In this document: piece after piece, positions 6,988 through 11,382 of the stretch
Numbering within the stretch: position 1 is the stretch's first letter
How the letters are laid out: each line of letters opens with the position of its first letter
DNA from: an uncultured Clostridia bacterium
Lineage (GTDB): Bacteria > Bacillota > Clostridia > TANB77 > CAG-508
Assembly (NCBI GenBank): GCA_934132805.1
Contig: CAKPAB010000041.1
Location: forward strand, 1 to 11,382
Length of the DNA stretch: 11,382 nucleotides
Direction: 5' to 3'
The notes under the pieces: model-generated
Seen by the model: the letters and a program-made list of their open reading frames with translations, nothing else
What the model was told of the DNA's origin: nothing
Database searches by the model: none
Program-made: the position numbers and the translations under genes

Positions 6988-7587
6988 TTAATTTATATTA
7001 TCTACTATGAATTTAATAACTCCTTTATCACTGTTTTTGCTGTTATTTTTTGCTTTTTCTTCTTCTGTTAATTCTACTAAATATTTATTAAACTCAGGTA
7101 CGATACTAATTGAATCTAGCGGGTATCCTGGATTTCTTCTTTCACATGGTTTGTCAATAAAATAAAAGTTACTTTTGCTCCAGGTATATTCTTTTACTTC
7201 TTTGTTATTATAAATTACCATACCATATACCCATTTGGCTGTTAGTTTATCACCATGTTTTTTTACTAAATTTGTGTAATATTCTATCATCTCTTCATCT
7301 GTTAACTCTTTTCCATTTACTCTTCTTACATGTGTTCCTGGTTGTTCTTCTTCTGATAGTTCTTCTACAAATAGACAATTGTCCATTCCTATTGTTGGTA
7401 TGTGTGCTACTTCATAGTATGATTTTGCTTTTATGTATGCATTCTCAATTGCACTTTTTCCTGTTTCTTCTACTTTTATATTTATGTCTAAATCTTTTAG
7501 TGTTAACAGTTCTATTCCTTTTTCTTCAAGTGCTTTTTTATATTTTTTTACTTTTGCTGGGTTTGTTGTTGCAAATAATGCTTTCAT
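6988..7587 (-). CDS. Divergent Ham1/RdgB-family nucleotide pyrophosphatase-like protein
   Basis: Family members hydrolyse non-canonical purine NTPs (ITP, XTP) to monophosphates. The 199-residue length fits. Conserved parts are the N-terminal ATTNPAKVKKYK (6-17), EETGKSAIENAYIKAK (40-55), PGTHVRRV (83-90) and LTEEEK (173-178). Key motifs differ by eye from Escherichia coli RdgB: ADDSGL is GMDNCL (67-72), GGFGYDPIF is replaced by NPGYPLDSIS (152-161), and SHRG near the C-terminus is not preserved. The fold assignment is confident, but substrate and even activity may differ. The ribosome binding site AAAGGA is 8 nt from the ATG. The gene follows the structured RNA at 7692-7807 and precedes the ABC transporter by 15 nt, with no clear promoter of its own, so it may depend on read-through from the RNA promoter. 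Confidence 0.82.
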   Translation of the reverse strand: MKALFATTNPAKVKKYKKALEEKGIELLTLKDLDINIKVEETGKSAIENAYIKAKSYYEVAHIPTIGMDNCLFVEELSEEEQPGTHVRRVNGKELTDEEMIEYYTNLVKKHGDKLTAKWVYGMVIYNNKEVKEYTWSKSNFYFIDKPCERRNPGYPLDSISIVPEFNKYLVELTEEEKAKNNSKNSDKGVIKFIVDNIN

Positions 7588-7691
7588 TTTTATTTTCCTT
7601 TCGAAATTTTAGCTTTTATTAAATTCCTTATTATTTATATCATAAATTGAAGTTTTTTCATAGTTTTTTTATAGTTTTTTTATAAAATTAA

Positions 7692-7713
7692 GGAACTATG
7701 TTTTCATAGTTCC
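7692..7713 (-). terminator. Intrinsic terminator or attenuator hairpin after the structured RNA
   Basis: On the minus strand GGAACTATG (7713-7705) pairs perfectly with CATAGTTCC (7700-7692) around an AAAA loop, followed by TTAATTTTAT. The U-rich tail is only on the minus side, giving the direction. It lies 10 nt after the closing stem of the RNA and about 105 nt before the Ham1-family start codon. It can therefore end a small RNA or act as the attenuator of a riboswitch-like leader. Confidence 0.75.
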
Positions 7714-7723
7714 CATAAATGTT

Positions 7724-7807
7724 AGTTATTTGGCAGGTATGCCAAATCCTGCATCTCTTTTGACCACTAGGGTGTGTGGATGGCACTATTGTCCACTTCA
7801 AATAACT
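7724..7807 (-). ncRNA. Structured RNA of unknown class (three-way junction with kissing loops)
   Basis: The minus-strand RNA folds as follows. P1 is 9 perfect bp (AGUUAUUUG at 7807-7799 with CAAAUAACU at 7732-7724). P2 is 5 bp (7796-7792 with 7780-7776) and has an 11-nt loop. A 23-nt joining segment follows (7775-7753), and P3 is 5 bp (7752-7748 with 7737-7733) with a 10-nt loop. P3 abuts P1 with no gap. Loop 2 contains UGCCA and loop 3 contains UGGCA, giving a 5-bp kissing interaction plus a G-U pair that exists only on the minus strand. A promoter start maps to the first P1 base, and a terminator hairpin follows. The layout resembles purine riboswitches, but the joining sequences do not match that class or SAM, T-box or cyclic-di-GMP classes as I know them. 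Confidence 0.7.
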
Positions 7808-7813
7808 CTCTAT

Positions 7814-7841
7814 ATTATACTTATATTATATATTTTTCCAA
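7814..7841 (-). promoter_or_regulatory. Promoter of the structured RNA (and possibly of the Ham1-ABC unit)
   Basis: On the minus strand there is a -35-like TTGGAA (7841-7836), a 16-bp spacer and a perfect -10 TATAAT (7819-7814). The expected start falls near 7807, the first base of the P1 stem. Surrounding A+T richness weakens the -35 call, but the match between start site and structure supports it. Confidence 0.65.
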
Positions 7842-7963
7842 TTTATTTCTATCTAATTTCGTTATATATTGCAAATTATTTCATTCCTCTTTTTTGTTTT
7901 TTATTATATAATTTTTTATAAATTATACAATATCATAATCTATAGCACACTATATATCTAGCA
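7842..7963. other. A+T-rich spacer after metK
   Basis: This is the rest of the 376-bp gap between metK and the Ham1-family gene; the part below 7841 holds the promoter, structured RNA and terminator hairpin. I see no gene here. There is an A+T-only 8-bp inverted repeat on the minus strand without a U tract, so no convincing metK terminator, and metK transcripts may read into the RNA region. Confidence 0.4.
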
Positions 7964-9073
7964 TTAAATTTTTATAATTTTCTCCCACTCCAAATCTTCT
8001 TTTCCAAAATGTCCATAATTCGTTGTTTTTGTATAAATAGGCTCTCTAAGTTTTAAATATTCAATAATGCCATTTGGTGTTAAGTCAAATTTTTCTCTTA
8101 CCATATTTGCTAATTCTTCGTCTGATTTCTTGCCTGTGCCAAAAGTATTTACACATATAGAAAGAGGCTTTTTCATACCAATACCATATGAAACTTGTAT
8201 CTCACATTTATCAGCATATCCATTTGCAACTATATTTTTAGCAATGTGTCTTAATATATACGCACCACTTCTATCTACTTTTGTTGAATCTTTTCCAGAA
8301 AAAGCACCACCTCCATGACGAGCATATCCACCATAAGTGTCTACTATTATTTTTCTACCTGTTAGCCCTGTATCTCCAAGTGGTCCACCTATTATAAATC
8401 TTCCTGTTGGATTTATATATATTTTTGTATTTTTGTCTATCATTTTTTCTGATATTACTGCTTTTATTACCTTTTCATTAATGTCAGTTTTCAATTGTTC
8501 CATTGTTATTTCTGGTAAATGCTGTGTTGAAATCAATACTGTTTCTATTCTTTTTGGTTTATTGCCTTCATATTCTACTGTTACCTGTGTTTTTCCATCT
8601 GGGCGTAAATATGGTATTTCTTTTCTTTTTCGTACTTCTGTTAGTTTTTTTGCTAATTTATGTGCCATTGATATTGCATATGGCATATATTCTTCTGTTT
8701 CGTTTGATGCGTATCCAAACATTATTCCTTGGTCACCTGCTCCACCATCATCTACTCCTAATGCAATATCTTGACTTTGTTTAGTAATATCTACATTTAT
8801 TTTACATGTTCTGTAATCTATATCTGTTTTTTCATTATCATATCCTATATCTTTTATTGTTTGTCTTACTATTTTTTCTATATCAACTTGTCCTTTTGAT
8901 GTTATTTGTCCTGCTACTGTTACAGTATTTCCTGTTACAAATGTTTCTACTGCTACTCTTGAGTATTTATCTTGTTTTAGATATTCATCTAATATACTGT
9001 CTGATATTAAATCTGCTACTTTGTCTGGATGTCCCTCTGTTACACTTTCTGATGTAAAATAATATTTGTTCAT
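7964..9073 (-). CDS. metK: S-adenosylmethionine synthetase
   Basis: MetK makes SAM from methionine and ATP in the cytosol. The 369-residue protein starts with FTSESVTEGHPDKVADLISD, including the ATP-binding GHPDK (14-18). It has the signature GAGDQG (111-116), GGPLGDTGLTGRK near 229-241, and the glycine-rich GGGAFSGKD (254-262) with YARHGG before it. It is slightly shorter than common MetK proteins of about 380-400 residues, but all core motifs are present. The ribosome binding site AGGAGGG precedes the ATG by about 10 nt. The 115-bp upstream gap is too short and too A+T-rich to hold a SAM-I riboswitch, and no clear promoter stands out beyond a TATAAT at 9168-9163. Co-transcription from the YgjP-like gene is possible. 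Confidence 0.97.
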   Translation of the reverse strand: MNKYYFTSESVTEGHPDKVADLISDSILDEYLKQDKYSRVAVETFVTGNTVTVAGQITSKGQVDIEKIVRQTIKDIGYDNEKTDIDYRTCKINVDITKQSQDIALGVDDGGAGDQGIMFGYASNETEEYMPYAISMAHKLAKKLTEVRKRKEIPYLRPDGKTQVTVEYEGNKPKRIETVLISTQHLPEITMEQLKTDINEKVIKAVISEKMIDKNTKIYINPTGRFIIGGPLGDTGLTGRKIIVDTYGGYARHGGGAFSGKDSTKVDRSGAYILRHIAKNIVANGYADKCEIQVSYGIGMKKPLSICVNTFGTGKKSDEELANMVREKFDLTPNGIIEYLKLREPIYTKTTNYGHFGKEDLEWEKIIKI

Positions 9074-9188
9074 TTCTATTTTTCCCTCCTATAATATGTA
9101 ATTTTAAATTTTGATATAATTTATACAATTTTTAACTTTGCTAAAAAATTGCTTTTGTCTATATTATAGTCAATATTTCTTTAAATTA

Positions 9189-9713
9189 CTATATATTAGC
9201 AACAATTCTTTCATATTTTTTGTAATTAGGTTCATATTTTTCTAACATTTTTATGTAACTTTTGCAATGACTTTTGTATTTTAGATGACAATATTCATGT
9301 AAAACTATGTAATCTATTACTTCTCTATCATATTTTACTATTTCAGGGTTTATTGTTATTTTATTTTCTTCACATCTTCCAAGTTCTTCATTCATTTTTC
9401 TAATTTCATAATCTTCTGGTGCAAATCCTAATAAAATTCTTGTTTTTTCCATTGCTCTTTCTACTTCTACTTTTGCAATTTGTTCATACATTTTGTCTAT
9501 TGCTATATCTAATATTCTTTCATTGTTTGCTTTTTTATATTTGTTTGGTAGTGATATTTTTATAATTTCATCTTCTACATCTAGTTCGGCAATTTTTATA
9601 TTTTTGTATATAATTTTAACTTTATAATCTGTTCCTAATACAGGCACTGGATGTCTTTCTGCTGTTTCTTCTATTGTTATTTTTAGATTGATTTTCTTTG
9701 TCATTATTTTCAT
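9189..9713 (-). CDS. YgjP-like (DUF45) zinc metallopeptidase-domain protein
   Basis: The 174-residue protein carries a zinc-protease motif HEYCH at 139-143 (H139, E140, H143), with a likely third ligand H149 in KSHCKSY. The stretch DREVIDYIVLHEYCHLKY and the tail YEPNYKKYERI match the YgjP/DUF45 family, as does the upstream RKMNEELGRCEENKITINPE. Family function is poorly defined; YgjP-like proteins are predicted cytosolic metallopeptidases. It is shorter than YgjP proteins of about 230 residues, with a reduced N-terminal region. The ATG at 9713 has GGAG 9 nt upstream and follows a consensus promoter at 9772-9800, so this start is well supported. No signal peptide or membrane segment is visible. 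Confidence 0.85.
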   Translation of the reverse strand: MKIMTKKINLKITIEETAERHPVPVLGTDYKVKIIYKNIKIAELDVEDEIIKISLPNKYKKANNERILDIAIDKMYEQIAKVEVERAMEKTRILLGFAPEDYEIRKMNEELGRCEENKITINPEIVKYDREVIDYIVLHEYCHLKYKSHCKSYIKMLEKYEPNYKKYERIVANI

Positions 9714-9771
9714 TTTATATCACTCCTTGCAAATTTATGTTTTACAAATTATTGTTCGCTTTGTTGTACCT

Positions 9772-9800
9772 ATTTTATATTCTTTTTTTCATTTTGTCAA
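9772..9800 (-). promoter_or_regulatory. Sigma-A promoter of the YgjP-like gene
   Basis: On the minus strand there is a perfect -35 TTGACA (9800-9795), a 17-bp spacer and a -10 TAAAAT (9777-9772). The predicted start is near 9765, giving a leader of about 50 nt. It may also serve metK downstream. Confidence 0.8.
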
Positions 9801-9860
9801 TACTTTTTTATAAAAAAATCAAAAATTTTGTTCGGTGTTTAAAAAAGCATTAAAGCATTA

Positions 9861-9889
9861 AAAAGACAGGGGTATTTTCCCTGCCTTTT
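9861..9889 (-). terminator. Intrinsic terminator of the NifU-like/GGGtGRT unit
   Basis: In the minus-strand RNA, AAAAGGCAGGG (9889-9879) pairs with CCCUGUCUUUU (9871-9861) over 11 bp, including one G-U pair that would be an A-C mismatch on the other strand. A U-rich tail follows. This asymmetry shows it serves minus-strand transcription. It separates the GGGtGRT gene from the promoter at 9772-9800. Confidence 0.85.
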
Positions 9890-9915
9890 ATTTTTTCTAT
9901 ATTATTTATCAAATC

Positions 9916-9942
9916 TGTCAAAAAGGGCCGTCCCTTTTGACA
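9916..9942. repeat. Solo 27-bp half unit of the palindromic element
   Basis: This 27-bp hairpin (TGTCAAAA, then GGG, CCGT, CCC, and TTTTGACA with one bulged base) matches the right-hand half unit of the 70-bp elements at 2675 and 3497, including the AGGG...CGTCCC core. No second half is present. It starts one base after the TAG stop of the GGGtGRT gene (9944-9946) in transcription order. Confidence 0.8.
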
Positions 9943-9943
9943 A

Positions 9944-10945
9944 CTATTTCATAGCTTCTTCTACTGCAACCGCTACAGCAACTGAAGCACCAACCATAGG
10001 GTTGTTACCCATGCCAATTAATCCCATCATTTCAACGTGAGCTGGTACTGAAGAACTTCCTGCAAATTGAGCATCTGAATGCATTCTTCCCATAGTATCT
10101 GTCATACCATAAGAAGCTGGTCCAGCAGCCATATTGTCTGGATGTAATGTTCTACCTGTTCCACCACCTGAAGCAACTGAGAAGTATTTTTTACCTGCTT
10201 CAAGTCTTTCTTTTTTATATGTACCTGCAACTGGATGTTGGAATCTTGTTGGGTTTGTTGAGTTACCTGTAATAGATACATCAACATCTTCTAACCACAT
10301 TATTGCTACACCTTCTCTAACATCATTTGCACCGTAGCATCTAACTTGGCTTCTTTCACCTTCTGAATATTTAATTTCTTCTACTACATTTACTTTTCCT
10401 GTGAAGAAGTCAAAGTCTGTTTTTACATATGTAAATCCGTTAATTCTTGATATTACTTGTGCTGCGTCTTTTCCAAGTCCGTTTAAGATTACTCTTAATG
10501 GCTCTTTTCTAACTTTGTTTGCTGATTTTGCTATACCAATAGCTCCTTCAGCTGCTGCAAAGCTTTCGTGTCCTGCTAAGAATGCAAAACATTTTGTGTC
10601 TTCTGATAATAGCATTGATGCTAAGTTTCCATGTCCTAATCCAACTTTTCTGTCGTCTGCAACTGACCCTGGAATACAGAATGCTTGTAATCCTTCTCCT
10701 ATTGCTTTAGCTGCATCTGATGCTTTGTTACATCCTTTTTTTATTGCTATTGCTGCTCCTAATGTGTATGCCCATGCTGCGTTTTCAAAACATATTGGTT
10801 GAATTCCTTTTACTATTTCATATGGGTTGAATCCTTTGTCTGTGCATATTTTTAATGCATCTTCAAAATCTTTTATTCCGTATTTTTCCATTACTGGTTT
10901 TATTTGGTCTATTCTTCTTTCATAACTTTCAAATGTTACTGCCAT
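9944..10945 (-). CDS. GGGtGRT-family protein, probable Fe-S-linked role
   Basis: The 333-residue protein matches the GGGtGRT family, named for its conserved motif, here SGGGTGRTLHP with the motif at 260-266. Other glycine-rich conserved stretches are VGLGHGNLASMLL near 101-113, FLAGHESFAAAEGAIGIA near 122-139 and MGLIGMGNNPMVGASVAVAVA near 307-327. It has six Cys residues, at 34, 52, 72, 90, 119 and 203, without a classic Fe-S spacing. There is no signal peptide. The biochemical role is unknown to me. The link to Fe-S biology is inferred from the upstream NifU-like scaffold gene, 41 nt away and on the same transcript. The start has a perfect AGGAGG ribosome binding site 7 nt upstream. The codons look more conserved-gene-like and slightly richer in GC than its neighbours. 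Confidence 0.9.
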   Translation of the reverse strand: MAVTFESYERRIDQIKPVMEKYGIKDFEDALKICTDKGFNPYEIVKGIQPICFENAAWAYTLGAAIAIKKGCNKASDAAKAIGEGLQAFCIPGSVADDRKVGLGHGNLASMLLSEDTKCFAFLAGHESFAAAEGAIGIAKSANKVRKEPLRVILNGLGKDAAQVISRINGFTYVKTDFDFFTGKVNVVEEIKYSEGERSQVRCYGANDVREGVAIMWLEDVDVSITGNSTNPTRFQHPVAGTYKKERLEAGKKYFSVASGGGTGRTLHPDNMAAGPASYGMTDTMGRMHSDAQFAGSSSVPAHVEMMGLIGMGNNPMVGASVAVAVAVEEAMK

Positions 10946-10986
10946 TTTTATTCCTCCTCTAATTTATGGTTTTATATTTTTTATTT

Positions 10987-11382
10987 TTATTCTTCTCTAG
11001 GGTCAATCTTCTTAACCGCTTCATCAAATCTTCCATATGTACCAGAAGCTTTTTCAATAGCATCTTTAGGGTCAATTCCTTTTTTGATGTTATCCATCAT
11101 TTTTCCTAGATGCACATATTTGTAACCTATAATTTGGTCATCTTTATCTAAACCTAATTCAACTATGTAACCTTCTGCAAGATTTAAGTATCTTGGTCCT
11201 TTTAAAGAACTTGAATAAATTGTTCCAACTTGTGATGTGTGTCCTTTTCCTAAGTCTTCAAGTCCTGCTCCTACTGGAAGTCCTCCTTCTGAGAAAGCAG
11301 TTTGTGTTCTACCATATACTATTTGTAAGAATAATTCTCTCATAGCAGTATTTATAGCATCACATACTAAGTCTGTATTTAA
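10987..11382 (-). CDS. NifU-like Fe-S cluster assembly scaffold protein, C-terminal part (runs off the window)
   Basis: The frame is open to the window edge. The visible 131 residues begin LNTDLVCDAINTAMRELF, so the Met at 11343 is internal, not a start. The segments FLQIVYGRTQTAFSEGGLPV, GAGLEDLGKG, KGPRYLNLAEGY and YGRFDEAVKKIDPREE match the C-terminal region of the clostridial 'iron-sulfur cluster assembly scaffold' proteins related to the NifU N-terminal domain. The N-terminal part with the presumed cluster-binding cysteines is outside the window. The gene is followed after 41 nt by the GGGtGRT gene, a pairing I recall from other Clostridia. The product would be a cytosolic scaffold or carrier for Fe-S clusters; its client is unknown. 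Confidence 0.85.
   Translation of the reverse strand, partial: LNTDLVCDAINTAMRELFLQIVYGRTQTAFSEGGLPVGAGLEDLGKGHTSQVGTIYSSSLKGPRYLNLAEGYIVELGLDKDDQIIGYKYVHLGKMMDNIKKGIDPKDAIEKASGTYGRFDEAVKKIDPREE

Noticed and set aside
7660..7681. Tandem ATAGTTTTTTT units downstream of the RNA terminator
   Set aside because: There are only two short A+T-rich units, easily produced by slippage, with no sign of function beyond extending the U/A-rich region.
7730..7921. A plus-strand open frame of 63 codons across the structured RNA
   Set aside because: It lies opposite the RNA stems, has no ribosome binding site, and its second half is hydrophobic residues from A+T-rich DNA. The paired stems and minus-strand promoter explain the conserved-looking stretch better.
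9074..9188. A SAM riboswitch upstream of metK
   Set aside because: The 115-bp gap is A+T-rich and lacks SAM-I core sequences. It holds only an A+T-rich 8-bp inverted repeat (9126-9133 with 9144-9151) and no terminator-type U tract.
1088..11125. Many plus-strand open frames of 60-145 codons opposite the genes, rich in Leu, Phe and Ser
   Set aside because: They are antisense shadows of purine-rich minus-strand genes, lacking ribosome binding sites and family motifs. The minus-strand frame at 10102-10287, inside the GGGtGRT gene, is likewise an out-of-frame shadow.
10987..11343. A complete 118-residue gene starting at the ATG at 11343
   Set aside because: The frame stays open to the window edge, and the 13 codons before that ATG continue the scaffold-family sequence, so the gene is partial.

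Overview
The window is A+T-rich DNA from a low-GC Bacillota, most likely an anaerobic member of the Clostridia. This rests on the base composition, strong AGGAGG-type ribosome binding sites, the sufC-B-D-S gene order, and a GGGtGRT-family gene next to a NifU-like scaffold gene. The species cannot be named from this sequence. Every supported gene is on the minus strand, so the text below follows transcription from high to low coordinates.

Right end (11382 to 9861): the C-terminal part of a NifU-like Fe-S scaffold protein runs in from the window edge. It is followed by a GGGtGRT-family gene, a solo 27-bp palindromic repeat and a good intrinsic terminator. Middle right (9800 to 7964): a consensus promoter drives a YgjP-like zinc metallopeptidase gene, and metK (SAM synthetase) follows 115 bp later.

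Middle (7841 to 4160): a promoter starts a compact structured RNA with a 9-bp closing stem, two hairpins with complementary (kissing) loops, and a terminator-like hairpin. Downstream lie a divergent Ham1/RdgB-family gene and, 15 nt later, a MacB-type ABC transporter with fused ATPase and permease. This RNA is the best candidate in the window for an undescribed cis-regulator or small RNA. A possible 13-residue ORF and a symmetrical terminator close the block.

Left end (4148 to 1): a consensus sigma-A promoter, with a perfect 18-bp palindrome over its start site, drives a DtxR-fold regulator gene and then sufC, sufB, sufD and the start of sufS. In the regulator all six compared DtxR metal-ligand positions are substituted, and a C-X8-C-X2-C cluster lies near the C-terminus. 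I infer an Fe-S-sensing, autoregulating controller of Fe-S cluster assembly.

Two 70-bp palindromic elements (27-16-27 layout) bracket sufC, and a 27-bp half element follows the GGGtGRT gene. The elements supply the stop codon of sufC and the last residues of the regulator. They also create false upstream starts for sufC and sufB, and those starts are corrected here.
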